Assembly: GCA_019136545.1 (NCBI GenBank)
Contig: JAGVUA010000065.1
Location: 1-64,000, forward strand
Source of the DNA: Betaproteobacteria bacterium
GTDB taxonomy: Bacteria > Pseudomonadota > Gammaproteobacteria > Burkholderiales > Rhodocyclaceae
Direction of reading: 5' to 3'
DNA length: 64,000 nt
Positions 46,948 through 57,847 of this stretch are shown one piece after another. The notes below the pieces were generated by a model. It was not told the origin of the DNA. It made no database searches and worked only from the letters and a program-made list of their open reading frames with translations. How positions within the stretch are numbered: the first letter of the stretch is position 1; every line of letters begins with the position of its first letter. The translations under genes were made by a program, and so were the position numbers.

Positions 46948-47751
46948 ATGAACATCAGAGATCCTATGGCCATTCCAGACGTACAAGGCAGCGCCGATTC
47001 ACGCCGGCTACCCATCAACAAGGTCGGCATCAAGTCGGTGCGGCATCCCGTGCGCGTGCTCGACAAGAGTGGCGGCGTCCAGCACACCATCGCCAGCTTC
47101 AACATGTATGTCGGGCTGCCCCACAATTTCAAGGGCACGCACATGTCGCGCTTCCTCGAGATTCTGAACGGCTACGAGCGCGAGATCTCGGTGGAAAACT
47201 TCGAAGCCATGCTGCGCGAAATGGTGAAACGGCTCGAGGCCGAGACCGGCCACGTCGAGATGAATTTCCCGTATTTCATCAACAAGCAGGCGCCCGTGTC
47301 CGGCGTCAGGAGCCTGATGGATTATGAAATCACCTTTACCGGCGAAATTCTGGCCGGGGACGTTTATCGCCAGACCATGAAGGTCGTGGTCCCGGCCACC
47401 AGCCTCTGCCCGTGCTCGAAGGAAATTTCGGAACGCGGCGCCCACAACCAGCGCTCGCACATCACCGTCACCGCCCGCACCAACGCTTTCGTCTGGGTCG
47501 AGGATTTGGTGCAGATGATCGAAGAGCAGGCATCGTGCGAGGTGTATGGCTTGCTCAAGCGCACCGACGAGAAGTACGTCACCGAACGCGCCTATGACAA
47601 CCCGAAATTCGTCGAGGACATCATCCGCGACGTCGCGGGCATGCTCAATGCCGACGCGCGCATCGACGCCTATGTTGCCGAGGCCGAGAATTTCGAGTCC
47701 ATCCACAACCACTCGGCTTACGCGCTGATCGAGCGGGACAAGACGCAGTAG
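46948..47751 (+). CDS. folE2: GTP cyclohydrolase I, FolE2 type
   Basis: This catalyses the first folate step. At 267 residues, it has the FolE2 signatures GVKSVRHPV-like (here [11 protein letters not shown]), [12 protein letters not shown] with the metal-binding Cys, and [11 protein letters not shown]. FolE2 is the alternative, metal-flexible form of GTP cyclohydrolase; no classical folE is seen in the window. Start at ATG 46948 (a second ATG lies at 46966). It is expressed from its own promoter after dxs and converges on rplS with a shared terminator. Confidence 0.96.
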   Translation: MNIRDPMAIPDVQGSADSRRLPINKVGIKSVRHPVRVLDKSGGVQHTIASFNMYVGLPHNFKGTHMSRFLEILNGYEREISVENFEAMLREMVKRLEAETGHVEMNFPYFINKQAPVSGVRSLMDYEITFTGEILAGDVYRQTMKVVVPATSLCPCSKEISERGAHNQRSHITVTARTNAFVWVEDLVQMIEEQASCEVYGLLKRTDEKYVTERAYDNPKFVEDIIRDVAGMLNADARIDAYVAEAENFESIHNHSAYALIERDKTQ

Positions 47752-47772
47752 CGCCGCCAGGACCTGAAATGA

Positions 47773-47798
47773 CAACGGGGCGCTCACGCGCCCCGTTG
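47773..47798. terminator. Bidirectional terminator between folE2 and rplS
   Basis: A perfect 11-bp stem (arms CAACGGGGCGC 47773-47783 and its complement 47788-47798, 4-base loop) with a TATTTT run on the plus side and a short T-rich stretch on the minus side serves both convergent genes. Confidence 0.85.
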
Positions 47799-47825
47799 CT
47801 ATTTTGGCGATCGCAGTCCGGGCGA

Positions 47826-48212
47826 TCAGGCCTTGTCGGCGGACTTGTCGACGGTGCGCGCCTGCAGCTTTTCCTTGATGCGCGCCGACTTGCCGGAGCG
47901 TTCGCGCAAATAGTAGAGCTTGGCGCGGCGCACATCGCCGCGGCGCTTCACGTCAATGCTGGCGACCAGCGGCGAATAGGTCTGGAAAGTCCGCTCGACG
48001 CCCTCGCCAGCCGAAATCTTGCGCACGATGAAGCTGGAGTTGAGGCCGCGGTTGCGCTTGGCGATCACCACGCCTTCGTAGGCCTGCAGACGTTCACGGC
48101 TGCCTTCCTTCACCTTCACCTGGACGACCACGGTATCGCCGGGCGCAAAAGCCGGGATGGTTTTTCCAAGGCGGGCGATTTCTTCCTGCTCGAGTTGCTG
48201 AATCAGATTCAT
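47826..48212 (-). CDS. rplS: 50S ribosomal protein L19
   Basis: The 128-residue L19 protein lies at the 30S-50S interface. [20 protein letters not shown] and [20 protein letters not shown] are family signatures. ATG 48212 is chosen over an upstream in-frame extension. Fourth gene of the rpsP-rimM-trmD-rplS operon, 47 bp after trmD, ending at the shared terminator. Confidence 0.98.
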   Translation of the reverse strand: MNLIQQLEQEEIARLGKTIPAFAPGDTVVVQVKVKEGSRERLQAYEGVVIAKRNRGLNSSFIVRKISAGEGVERTFQTYSPLVASIDVKRRGDVRRAKLYYLRERSGKSARIKEKLQARTVDKSADKA

Positions 48213-48259
48213 GTCGTGTTCTCCTTGTCGATTCGACCCTATTTGTAACGACCGCAGAG

Positions 48260-49024
48260 CTACTGGCTCGATCCGGCTTCGATCTCGCGCAGTAGTTGCG
48301 CTTCTTCCTTGCTCAAGCTGCGAGCACGTTGCGCCAGCCATTCGGCAAACAACTCCGGGCGGCGCTCCCGGGTCCGCGCCAGCGACGTCTTCAATCGCCA
48401 GCGACGGATGTTCTCGTGATGCCCGGACAACAACACGTCCGGCACCGCCATTCCTTCATACACCTCCGGCCGCGTGTAATGGGGGCAATCCAGCAAACCC
48501 GCCACAAACGACTCCTCGACCGCCGAGGCATCGTCGTTCAACGCTCCCGGCAACTGCCTGACGCAAGCATCGATCAGGGCCATCGCAGCAATCTCGCCAC
48601 CCGACAGCACGAAATCCCCCAGGGAGATTTCCTCGTCGACACAACGCCCGATCAGGCGCTCATCCACACCTTCGTAACGACCACAGAGAAGTATCGCCCC
48701 CTCCGTTGCCGCCAGTTCGCAGACCCTGCGGTGAGCCAGCGGCCTGCCCTGCGGCGACAGGTAGATCACCCTGCCGCCACCGTCGCGAGCCCGCTTGGCG
48801 GCGTCGATCGCCTTCTCGAGCGGACCCGGCATCATCACCATTCCCGGCCCACCGCCGAACGGCCGATCATCGACGGTCCGATAGGCATTTTCCGCCCAGT
48901 CGCGCGGGTTCCACGCCGCAAACCGCCAAATCCCCCGTTCCAGCGCCCGTCGCGTGATTCCCGCACCGGTCACCGCCGCGAACATCTCGGGAAAAAGCGT
49001 GACGACATCGAAACGCAGCGTCAC
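48260..49024 (-). CDS. trmD: tRNA (guanine-N1)-methyltransferase
   Basis: This makes m1G37 in tRNA. The 254-residue SPOUT methyltransferase has the knot motifs [25 protein letters not shown] and [16 protein letters not shown] 49024 gives the conserved N-terminus [14 protein letters not shown]; the frame open from 49081 overlaps rimM. It lies 10 bp after rimM. Confidence 0.97.
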   Translation of the reverse strand: MTLRFDVVTLFPEMFAAVTGAGITRRALERGIWRFAAWNPRDWAENAYRTVDDRPFGGGPGMVMMPGPLEKAIDAAKRARDGGGRVIYLSPQGRPLAHRRVCELAATEGAILLCGRYEGVDERLIGRCVDEEISLGDFVLSGGEIAAMALIDACVRQLPGALNDDASAVEESFVAGLLDCPHYTRPEVYEGMAVPDVLLSGHHENIRRWRLKTSLARTRERRPELFAEWLAQRARSLSKEEAQLLREIEAGSSQ

Positions 49025-49034
49025 CGGCCCCTCG

Positions 49035-49538
49035 TCACCAGTCTTTTTGCCAGGCCACCAGAACTCGGCCACCGGGCACATCCACTTCCTTTACCACCTG
49101 CGCCACGAACGGCAGCAGCCGTTCGCCCTTATCGTCCTCCTTCACGACCAGCACCTGGTGGGCGCCGGTCTCCACCAAGGAGTCGATCTTCCCGAGCGAC
49201 TCGCCCTGCTGGTTCACCACATTCAGGCCCATCAGATCGGCCCAGTAATACTCGCCGCTCCTGTTGCACGGCAACTCGCCGCGCGGCGCGCCGACAAAGC
49301 GGCCATCCGCCATTTCCGCCGCCGTCCGGTCATCGATGCCCGCCAGCTTGACCACCCACGCAGCACCGTGCGCACGCAGGCTTTCGAGATCGAAGGCCTG
49401 CCAATGATCTCCCTCGGCGTCGGCGCCCAACCATAACTGCGACATGTCGCGCCACGCCTGGGGGTCGTCCCCGAACGGCTTGATCTTCAGCCAGCCGCGC
49501 ACACCGTATGGGGCGACGATACGCCCCAGAACGACCAT
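49035..49538 (-). CDS. rimM: 16S rRNA-processing protein RimM
   Basis: The 167-residue factor is needed for maturation of the 30S head, acting with S19. N-terminal RimM domain starts [18 protein letters not shown], and the PRC-barrel part shows [11 protein letters not shown]. Five bases after rpsP and 10 before trmD in a conserved operon. Confidence 0.96.
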   Translation of the reverse strand: MVVLGRIVAPYGVRGWLKIKPFGDDPQAWRDMSQLWLGADAEGDHWQAFDLESLRAHGAAWVVKLAGIDDRTAAEMADGRFVGAPRGELPCNRSGEYYWADLMGLNVVNQQGESLGKIDSLVETGAHQVLVVKEDDKGERLLPFVAQVVKEVDVPGGRVLVAWQKDW

Positions 49539-49543
49539 GCTGA

Positions 49544-49798
49544 TCAGGCGGCTTTCGTCTTCGCCGCTTGCTTGGTCAGACGAGCAGCAGTGGGCGACAG
49601 GCGCGCACCCTGGCCTTGCCAGTAAGCCAGGCGCTCGGTGTTGATCACCAAGCCTTGCTCGCTCTCGGCCGCAACCGGGTTGTAGTAGCCGATGCGCTCG
49701 ACGAAGCGGCCATCGCGGCGATTGCGCGAATCGGTCACCACCATGTTGTAGAAGGGGCGCTTCTTGGCGCCGCTGCGGGCAAGTCGAATGACGACCAT
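49544..49798 (-). CDS. rpsP: 30S ribosomal protein S16
   Basis: The 84-residue S16 begins [20 protein letters not shown], exactly as expected, followed by [14 protein letters not shown]. First gene of the rpsP-rimM-trmD-rplS operon, with 60 bp to the downstream end of pyrF. Confidence 0.98.
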   Translation of the reverse strand: MVVIRLARSGAKKRPFYNMVVTDSRNRRDGRFVERIGYYNPVAAESEQGLVINTERLAYWQGQGARLSPTAARLTKQAAKTKAA

Positions 49799-49858
49799 GT
49801 GTCGTTCCTTGAAAGCGTAAAAAGCTGGCGATTATAGCCGGAATTCGAACAATATCAA

Positions 49859-50581
49859 TCAGCTGAATACTTCGGCGATCGTCTGCTGCACCGCCCGTGC
49901 CGCCGCGCCCGGATCGGGCGCCTGCCGAATCGGCCGGCCGACGACGATATAGTCGGCGCCGTTGCGAAACGCTTGCGCAACGTCGACGGTTCGCTTCTGG
50001 TCATCGGCAGGCTTGTTCTCGACCGGGCGGATACCGGGCGTCACCACGAGCAGCTTTTCCCCCAGCTCCTGGCGGATCATCGGCGCTTCGAGGCCGGAGG
50101 AGACGATGCCGTCGACGCCGGTCTCCAGGGCGCGGCGCGCCCGGGACAGCACGAGCTTGTCCACCTCGCAGGCAAAACCAAGATCGTCCAGGTCGCCCCG
50201 ATCTAGGCTGGTCAGCACCGTGACCGCGAGGATCTTGAGGTCGCCTTTGTCGCGGGCGGCAGCTTCCATGATGGCCTGGTTGCCATGCACGGTGGCAAAT
50301 GTGGCGCCGCTGCCTGCCAGCGCGCGAACGGCCGAGCGCACGGTTTCCGGGACATCGAAGAACTTGAGATCCACGAACACTTGCTTGCCGCCCTTGACCA
50401 GCCATTCGAGAAGCTCGAAATAGCCTCCGGCCATGAATAATTCGAGGCCGATCTTGTAAAACCGCACGCTCTCGCCCAACTGGCATACCAGCGCTTTCGC
50501 GGCCTCGGCCTCCGGGACGTCGAGGGCGACGATCAGTCGATCGGCGGCTGGAATCGGCTTGCGCGACAACCAAGTGTTCAT
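49859..50581 (-). CDS. pyrF: Orotidine-5'-phosphate decarboxylase
   Basis: This catalyses the last step to UMP. The 240-residue barrel has LIVALDVP, the active-site VDLKFFDVP (Asp, Lys, Asp), TVHGNQAIMEAA and VTPGIRPVENK. Length and motifs fit the group II-type or short bacterial enzyme. Upstream of rpsP on the same strand, divergent from the unknown gene at 50670. Confidence 0.97.
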   Translation of the reverse strand: MNTWLSRKPIPAADRLIVALDVPEAEAAKALVCQLGESVRFYKIGLELFMAGGYFELLEWLVKGGKQVFVDLKFFDVPETVRSAVRALAGSGATFATVHGNQAIMEAAARDKGDLKILAVTVLTSLDRGDLDDLGFACEVDKLVLSRARRALETGVDGIVSSGLEAPMIRQELGEKLLVVTPGIRPVENKPADDQKRTVDVAQAFRNGADYIVVGRPIRQAPDPGAAARAVQQTIAEVFS

Positions 50582-50669
50582 GTCGATCCTGCAGCATCCG
50601 CTGCTATTGGAGGGGCTTGAATTCTACTAGAATCGGGCGGCCGGCCCCTCGGCAACCCGATGCGGTGCC

Positions 50670-52154
50670 ATGACCCTCTCCCTTCGCCCCCAACCTCAAC
50701 CGATCCTGCAGAGCGCGCTGGCGTGGCTGAAGGCCCCTGCCGGCGACCCGCTGCACGACCTCGCCGCGCTTCGCCAATACCTGAAGGAGGCGGCGGAGGC
50801 CGTGATCCCGCCGGCGCAGCGGCTGAAACTGCTGGAACTGCTCCAGGCGCGCACCGACTCGACCAGCACCCTCCTGCGGCCAAGGCTGCTCGACGCCACG
50901 CTGCCCCTGCCGCATCGGCTGCGCACCATCGCCCAGGGTCTGCTGGACGTGCGCGGCTTATTGGCGAGCGCGCAATTGAGTTCGCTTCATCAGTTGGGCA
51001 CCGATCCGGCGGCCGTTGCCGAGCAGGAGGGCGCTGCGCACTGCATCCGCGTGCTCGCCAACCTTGCCGAGCAGCAGCAGATTGCCCTGATCGTGTCGAC
51101 CACTGTGCCGAACGGCCTCTGGCTACAGGCGCAAGAGGCGTTTCGCCTGCTCGAGAAGGCGGGAGGCGTCAGCGATGATGGCGCCGGCCGAGACTCGCTC
51201 AAGATCATGCTGGCGCTGGTGGCAGCGCAACCCGAAGCCTTCACCGCGCGCGAAGTTGCGTTCCTGATCGAGTATCTGCGCCAATATGGTTCGATGGTGG
51301 AGCTGAGCCCGCAGCCGTCCCCGCCATTGGAGCGCTGGTACTGGCTCGAACAAAGCCGCGACCTGCCGCCCGTCGCCATCGCCCGCCGCCAACCGCCCAG
51401 CCAGGGAACGCTGCTCTATTTCTCCTGCGCCGCCTTGGGCAAGATCGCCAGTCAGCACCTGATTCAGCTGGCCAACGGTCGATCGCCGGAAGAACTGCAG
51501 CTGCCCGCCAACAGCATCGATGAATATCGCGAGGTACTGGTTCGCGCACAGCAGCGTTGGTCATCGGTGCCGCGCCGCCACTCGCATCGCCGGCCAAGTC
51601 ATTATCGCGTCGAAATCTGCGCGCGCATCCAGACGCTCTGGCGCTTGTTGCACGACGGCGCGCCAACCAAAGTCAGCCGTGACGCAACGCCGATCACGGA
51701 CTGGATGGTGCTCAACGAAAGCCCCAGCGGCTTCGCTTTGATGCATGTCGCGGGCACCATCGACGACCTGGCGCCGGGCGATGCCCTCGGCTTGAGAACG
51801 GCACCCGGTCGACCGTGGAACATCGGACTGATCCGCTGGGCGCGCAGCGACAATCCCGAGCATTTCGAGCTCGGGCTGGAAATGATTTCGCCAACGGCGA
51901 TCCCGGTGGAGATCGTCCAGCCGCGGGCGGCAGAATCCCGGCGCTGCACCGCGCTCCTGTTCCCGGCGGCATCCGGCCTCGACCGCAGCGAAACGCTCAT
52001 GACCCGGCGCGGCCAGCTGGACACCGGGGCATTCACGCTGATTCGGGAAACCGACCATAGGCTGCAGATCACCCAGTGCCAGACCCATCATCTGGTGCTG
52101 CAAACTTCGAAGATAGAAATCTTCGAGTTCAGGCGGGACTTTTCCCCCGAGTAG
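50670..52154 (+). CDS. Unknown protein with C-terminal PilZ-like region
   Basis: I do not recognise the full 494-residue protein. There is no signal peptide or membrane helix. Residues about 1-290 are helical and leucine-rich; the region about 325-425 resembles a PilZ-like beta barrel, with DWMVLNESPSGFALMHV and GDALGLRTA followed by WNIGLIRWARS, a pattern (NxSxxG) seen in c-di-GMP-binding PilZ proteins. The upstream RxxxR part is not clearly present (SHYRVEICARI could be a degenerate form). It may read cyclic di-GMP or be a degenerate relative. It overlaps the convergent BrkB-family gene by 26 bp. A core copy of the dispersed motif occurs at 51669. Confidence 0.6.
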   Translation: MTLSLRPQPQPILQSALAWLKAPAGDPLHDLAALRQYLKEAAEAVIPPAQRLKLLELLQARTDSTSTLLRPRLLDATLPLPHRLRTIAQGLLDVRGLLASAQLSSLHQLGTDPAAVAEQEGAAHCIRVLANLAEQQQIALIVSTTVPNGLWLQAQEAFRLLEKAGGVSDDGAGRDSLKIMLALVAAQPEAFTAREVAFLIEYLRQYGSMVELSPQPSPPLERWYWLEQSRDLPPVAIARRQPPSQGTLLYFSCAALGKIASQHLIQLANGRSPEELQLPANSIDEYREVLVRAQQRWSSVPRRHSHRRPSHYRVEICARIQTLWRLLHDGAPTKVSRDATPITDWMVLNESPSGFALMHVAGTIDDLAPGDALGLRTAPGRPWNIGLIRWARSDNPEHFELGLEMISPTAIPVEIVQPRAAESRRCTALLFPAASGLDRSETLMTRRGQLDTGAFTLIRETDHRLQITQCQTHHLVLQTSKIEIFEFRRDFSPE

Positions 52155-52974
52155 CCGACGGGGTGCCGATGGCCTTGGGCAATTCGGCCGTCACCAGCGC
52201 GCCGATCAGTATGACCGTCCAGGACGCATACAGCCAGACGAGAAATATCGGCAACGCGGCAAAGGACCCATAGATCAGCGCATAGGTCGGGAATTTCGTG
52301 ATGTACAGGCCGAACAGCTGCTGCATGCCCAGAAATCCGCCGGCAGCCAGCAGCCCGCCGATGGCGGCGTGCCAGCGCGACACGCTCCGGTTGGGCACGC
52401 CCCAGTAAAACAGCGCGAACAGCCCGGCGACAAAGCCGAAAGACATGGCGCGAAACACCATGGTCGTGACCCAGGTAGGTTCGGCGATCAGTCCCAGCGA
52501 GACGCTCGCCAGATAGGTCGTAGCGGCCAAGCCAGCGCCGAAGAGCAACGGCCCGAGGAGCAGGGCGAGGCCATGGATCCAGAGCCTTCTCAACAGGGAA
52601 CGCGACGCGCGAACTTTCCAGATGGCATTGAAGGCATGCTCGATGGTCAGCATCTGCATCAGCGCGGTGGCGGCGAGCGCGGCAATGCCGATCATCGTCA
52701 CCTGCCCGGCACGGCCGGCGAACTGGCCGACGACCTTGGCGATCACGGCGCCCGCCTTCTCGGGCAAGAGATTCGCCAGCAGGAACCTCTCGAGCGCCTT
52801 GCCGATCGAGGCTGCGAAGGGCAGATGATCGATCAAGGCCGCGGCGACGATGATCATGGGCACCAGGCCGAGCAAAGTGGCGAAACTCAACGCGGCGGCC
52901 GTCTGCGCCAGGCGCTCGGTCCGAAACCGCTCGAAAACCAGTACCGGCAGACGGAAAGGCGCCGAGAGAACCAT
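52129..52974 (-). CDS. YihY/BrkB-family membrane protein
   Basis: The 281-residue protein has six hydrophobic helices and the family pattern ERLAQTAAALSFATLLGLVPM, with NAIWKVR and LFALFYWGVPNRSVSRWHAA. YihY/BrkB proteins were once annotated as ribonuclease BN but are membrane proteins of uncertain transport-related function. It lies 23 bp after the leuA end on the same strand and overlaps the preceding convergent gene. Confidence 0.9.
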   Translation of the reverse strand: MVLSAPFRLPVLVFERFRTERLAQTAAALSFATLLGLVPMIIVAAALIDHLPFAASIGKALERFLLANLLPEKAGAVIAKVVGQFAGRAGQVTMIGIAALAATALMQMLTIEHAFNAIWKVRASRSLLRRLWIHGLALLLGPLLFGAGLAATTYLASVSLGLIAEPTWVTTMVFRAMSFGFVAGLFALFYWGVPNRSVSRWHAAIGGLLAAGGFLGMQQLFGLYITKFPTYALIYGSFAALPIFLVWLYASWTVILIGALVTAELPKAIGTPSATRGKSPA

Positions 52975-52997
52975 GGCAGTCCCGACCGTCGCGCCGA

Positions 52998-54536
52998 TTA
53001 CAACTGCGGATTGAGCCGCTCGTTGCCCTGGTAAAGCCGATTCAGCGCATTGAGGTAAGCCTTTGCCGAGGCAACGACGATGTCGGTGTCGGCGCCCTGG
53101 CCGTTGACGATGCGTCCGCCGCTGGCAAGCCGCACGGTGACTTCACCTTGCGCATCCGTGCCGGTAGTGATCGCATTGACCGAGTAGAGCAGCAGTTCCG
53201 AGCCGCTGCCGACGACGCTTTCGATCGCCTTGAGGGCAGCATCGACGGGGCCGCCGCCGTCCGCTTCGGCGTGCCGTTCGACGCCGCCGACCGACAACGT
53301 CAATTCCGCGTGAGGAATCTCCCCCGTCTCGGAATGGAACTTGAACGACACCAATTTGTAATGCTCGTGCGCCGGCGGCAGGCTTTCATCGGACATCAAG
53401 GCCTGCAAATCTTCGTCGAAAATGTCGTGCTTCTTGTCGGCCAGTTCCTTGAATCTCGCGAACGCGGCGTTGATCGCCTCTTCGCTGTTCACCGGGATGC
53501 CAAGTTCCTGCAAACGGTTCTTGAAGGCATTGCGGCCCGAGTGCTTGCCCAGCACAAGCTTGTTCTGGGTCCAGCCCACGTCTTCCGCGCGCATGATCTC
53601 GTAGGTCTCGCGATGCTTGAGCACGCCGTCCTGATGGATGCCGGACTCGTGGGCAAAGGCGTTGGCGCCGACGATCGCCTTGTTCGGCTGTACCGGATAG
53701 CCGGTGATCTGGGCAACGAGGCGCGACGCCGGCACGATCTGGGTGGCATCGATGCCGGTTTCCAGATGGAAGATGTCCGTGCGCGTCTTCACGGCCATCA
53801 CGATTTCTTCCAGCGACGCATTGCCGGCGCGCTCGCCCAAACCATTGATGGTGCATTCGACCTGGCGCGCCCCCGCCTGCACGGCGGCGAGCGAATTGGC
53901 CACCGCCATGCCGAGGTCGTTGTGACAATGCGTCGACCAGACCACCCGGTCGGCGTCCTTCACGCGTCCGATCAGCGTCCGCATGCGCTCGCCCCAAATG
54001 GAAGGCACGCTGTAGCCCACGGTATCGGGCACGTTGATGGTCCGCGCGCCGGCGGCGATCACCGCATCAAAGATCCGGCAGAGGAAATCGATGTCGGAGC
54101 GAACCGCATCCTCGGCGGAAAACTCGACGTCGTCGGTGTATTCGCGGGCGATGCCGATGGCCTTGACCGCCGCCTCGAGCACCTCATCCGGCGTCATCCG
54201 CAACTTCTTTTCCATGTGGATCGGGCTGGTGGCGATGAAAGTGTGGATGCGGCCCGAGCGCGCCGGCCTGATCGCCTCGCCGGCGCGACGAATGTCATTC
54301 TCGTTGGCGCGGGCCAGCGAGCACACCGTGGAGTCCCTGACGGTCTCGGCGATGGTCTTGATGGCGTTGAAGTCGCCGGGAGACGCGGCTGCAAAACCGG
54401 CCTCGATCACGTCGACGCGCATGCGTTCGAGTTGCCGGGCGACACGCAGCTTTTCCTCCTGCGTCATGGATGCGCCGGGGCTCTGTTCGCCATCGCGGAG
54501 CGTGGTGTCGAATATGATCAATTTCTCTTTGGCCAT
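52998..54536 (-). CDS. leuA: 2-isopropylmalate synthase
   Basis: First enzyme of leucine synthesis, with an acetyl-CoA condensing barrel and a C-terminal leucine-sensing regulatory domain. 512 residues. [29 protein letters not shown] (metal His) and [17 protein letters not shown] sequence (here [15 protein letters not shown]) are intact, and the C-terminal allosteric domain is present, so feedback by leucine is expected. The 208-bp gap to pssA contains a terminator-like hairpin and a leucine-rich small frame, suggesting attenuation. Confidence 0.97.
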   Translation of the reverse strand: MAKEKLIIFDTTLRDGEQSPGASMTQEEKLRVARQLERMRVDVIEAGFAAASPGDFNAIKTIAETVRDSTVCSLARANENDIRRAGEAIRPARSGRIHTFIATSPIHMEKKLRMTPDEVLEAAVKAIGIAREYTDDVEFSAEDAVRSDIDFLCRIFDAVIAAGARTINVPDTVGYSVPSIWGERMRTLIGRVKDADRVVWSTHCHNDLGMAVANSLAAVQAGARQVECTINGLGERAGNASLEEIVMAVKTRTDIFHLETGIDATQIVPASRLVAQITGYPVQPNKAIVGANAFAHESGIHQDGVLKHRETYEIMRAEDVGWTQNKLVLGKHSGRNAFKNRLQELGIPVNSEEAINAAFARFKELADKKHDIFDEDLQALMSDESLPPAHEHYKLVSFKFHSETGEIPHAELTLSVGGVERHAEADGGGPVDAALKAIESVVGSGSELLLYSVNAITTGTDAQGEVTVRLASGGRIVNGQGADTDIVVASAKAYLNALNRLYQGNERLNPQL

Positions 54537-54565
54537 GATCGTCTCCTGTCGGATTAATTAGGGGT

Positions 54566-54597
54566 CGAAAATAATTCGAGGCGCCCGGGGCGCTCGG
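54566..54597 (-). terminator. Terminator-like hairpin in leuA leader
   Basis: On the minus strand an imperfect stem of about 9 bp (CGAGCGCCC with GGGCGCCTCG) is followed by AATTATTTT. It lies about 30 bases before the leuA ATG and 40 bases after a leucine-rich mini-frame, as expected for an attenuator. No competing antiterminator helix has been worked out. Confidence 0.5.
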
Positions 54598-54638
54598 CCT
54601 TCGGGCAGGGGAAACCTGGATTGTGGGGTATGGGTCTG

Positions 54639-54725
54639 CTAGCGCGCGCGGCGCAGCAGCGGCCGGGCCAGCAGGAAGCCGGACAGGGCAAGGAAAGTGG
54701 CGGCGAGGAAAATTGTCGCGAACAT
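54639..54725 (-). CDS. Leucine-rich 28-codon frame, possible leuA leader peptide
   Basis: The predicted peptide is MFATIFLAATFLALSGFLLA followed by RPLLRRAR. It has seven leucines, five of them in the second half, and is hydrophobic, so it could also be a small membrane protein. It begins 19 bases after the pssA stop with no clear ribosome site. Position upstream of a terminator-like hairpin and leuA resembles enteric leu leader peptides, but the Leu codons are not in one tight run. Confidence 0.35.
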   Translation of the reverse strand: MFATIFLAATFLALSGFLLARPLLRRAR

Positions 54726-54744
54726 GGCGCCGAATATAGCTGCT

Positions 54745-55512
54745 TTATTCGGGCCGCGCAACAGTTCGACGGCGCCCGCTTGCCTGCCACGCCGTCATGA
54801 TGTAGCCCGACAGCGCGTAAGCGAGGAACAGCGCAAACAGGACGCCGGGAGGATAGCTGGACACCAGCGCGAAGCCGACCGCAAAGGCGACCACGATGAT
54901 GAAAGGCACGCTTTTTCTCAGGTTGATATCCTTGCCCGACCAGTAGCGGATATTGCTGACCATGGTGATGCCGGCGAACATGGTGAGCGCGCAGGCGTAC
55001 CAGCGGGCGTCTTCCCCGCTCCAGCCGTTGTCGATCATCACCCAGACCAGGCCCGCCACCAGGGCGGCGGCGGCCGGACTGGGCAGCCCCTGGAAATAGC
55101 GCTTGTCGACGACGTCGATGTTGGTGTTGAAACGCGCCAGACGCAAGGCGGCGCCGGCGCAATAGATGAACGCGGCGATCCAGCCGAGCTTGCCCAATCC
55201 CTTGAGCGCCCATTCATAGATCACCAGCGCCGGCGCCACGCCAAAGGACACCATGTCCGACAAAGAATCGTACTCGGCGCCAAAAGCGCTCTGGGTATGG
55301 GTCAGGCGGGCAACGCGGCCATCCAGCCCGTCGAACACCATGGCTAGAAAAATCGCTACGGCCGATATCTCGAAACGCTGGTTCATGGCCTGGACGATGG
55401 CGAAGAATCCGGCGAACAGCGCTGCCGTGGTAAACAGATTGGGCAGTATGTAGATGCCGCGTCGGCGGATCTCGGTCTTCGTCAGCGCGTTGCGAGGCCG
55501 CAATACCGTCAT
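54745..55512 (-). CDS. pssA: CDP-diacylglycerol-serine O-phosphatidyltransferase
   Basis: The 255-residue membrane enzyme makes phosphatidylserine. The CDP-alcohol phosphotransferase motif is FDGLDGRVARLTHTQSAFGA then EYDSLSD (D-G-x2-A-R-x8-G-x3-D-x3-D), with six or more helices. It lies just upstream of leuA and 57 bp downstream of psd. Product passes to Psd for phosphatidylethanolamine. Confidence 0.94.
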   Translation of the reverse strand: MTVLRPRNALTKTEIRRRGIYILPNLFTTAALFAGFFAIVQAMNQRFEISAVAIFLAMVFDGLDGRVARLTHTQSAFGAEYDSLSDMVSFGVAPALVIYEWALKGLGKLGWIAAFIYCAGAALRLARFNTNIDVVDKRYFQGLPSPAAAALVAGLVWVMIDNGWSGEDARWYACALTMFAGITMVSNIRYWSGKDINLRKSVPFIIVVAFAVGFALVSSYPPGVLFALFLAYALSGYIMTAWQASGRRRTVARPE

Positions 55513-55569
55513 CGGGAACTATCCGCTTGTTTGTCGCGCCGGGACATCACGGCACAGCGCAAAAGTCAG

Positions 55570-56214
55570 TCATGGCAGCACGGCGAGGATGGTGCTGGTG
55601 GCGCGCACCTTGTCGCCGATCGTCACGCGCACCCGCACGTCGGCGGGAAGATAAAGGTCGACGCGGGAGCCAAAACGGATGAAGCCGTAGCGCTGCCCGC
55701 GCGCCAGTGTCGCCCCGGCCTCGACGTAGCACAGGATGCGCCGCGCGATCAGCCCAGCCACTTGCACGCAGGTGACATCCTGCCCCGCAGCCGTGCGGAT
55801 ATGCAGCGCGTTGCGCTCGTTCTCGGTCGATGCCTTGTCGAGATCGGCGTTGACGAAGCTCCCCGGGTTGTACCAGCGCGCCCTGACTTCGCCATCGACC
55901 GGGCTGCGATTGGAGTGCACATTGAAGACGTTCATGAAAACGCTGATCTTCAGGGCATTCCTGTCGAGCCAAGGATCATGGGCGGACTGGATGGCAACGA
56001 TTCTCCCGTCGGCAGGCGACAGCACACTGCCGGCGTCACCCGGAATTTCGCGTGCCGGATCGCGAAAGAACTGCAGGACGAAGAGCGCGACGATCCAGAA
56101 AGGCAGGGACCAGGCAAAGCCGACCAGCCACGCCGCGATCGCTGCGCCCCCCACCGCTGCCGCGATAAACGGCCAACCTTCGCGGGCGATCAAGGGATGA
56201 GGATAGGAATGCAT
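55570..56214 (-). CDS. psd: Phosphatidylserine decarboxylase proenzyme
   Basis: The 214-residue protein is the short (archaeal-like, Psd type II-like) form. It self-cleaves at Gly-Ser in [11 protein letters not shown] to make the pyruvoyl group, and contains SPADGRIV and [19 protein letters not shown] 56214 is chosen; the longer frame from 56229 has no better start. It acts after PssA in phosphatidylethanolamine synthesis. A core copy of the dispersed motif ends in its stop region (55562). Confidence 0.95.
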   Translation of the reverse strand: MHSYPHPLIAREGWPFIAAAVGGAAIAAWLVGFAWSLPFWIVALFVLQFFRDPAREIPGDAGSVLSPADGRIVAIQSAHDPWLDRNALKISVFMNVFNVHSNRSPVDGEVRARWYNPGSFVNADLDKASTENERNALHIRTAAGQDVTCVQVAGLIARRILCYVEAGATLARGQRYGFIRFGSRVDLYLPADVRVRVTIGDKVRATSTILAVLP

Positions 56215-56231
56215 GGTTCGGGATCTCAAGC

Positions 56232-56257
56232 AAAAAGGGCACAGCCTCGCCGTGCCC
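56232..56257 (-). terminator. Terminator after ilvC
   Basis: Stem GGGCAC/GTGCCC (56237-56242 and 56252-56257) followed on the minus strand by TTTTT (56232-56236). It lies between the ilvC stop and the psd start, so psd is probably transcribed from its own promoter or by read-through. Confidence 0.75.
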
Positions 56258-56281
56258 GATGTGCCATGGCTTGTCGAGGGA

Positions 56282-57845
<1,564 letters not shown>

Positions 57846-57847
57846 GG

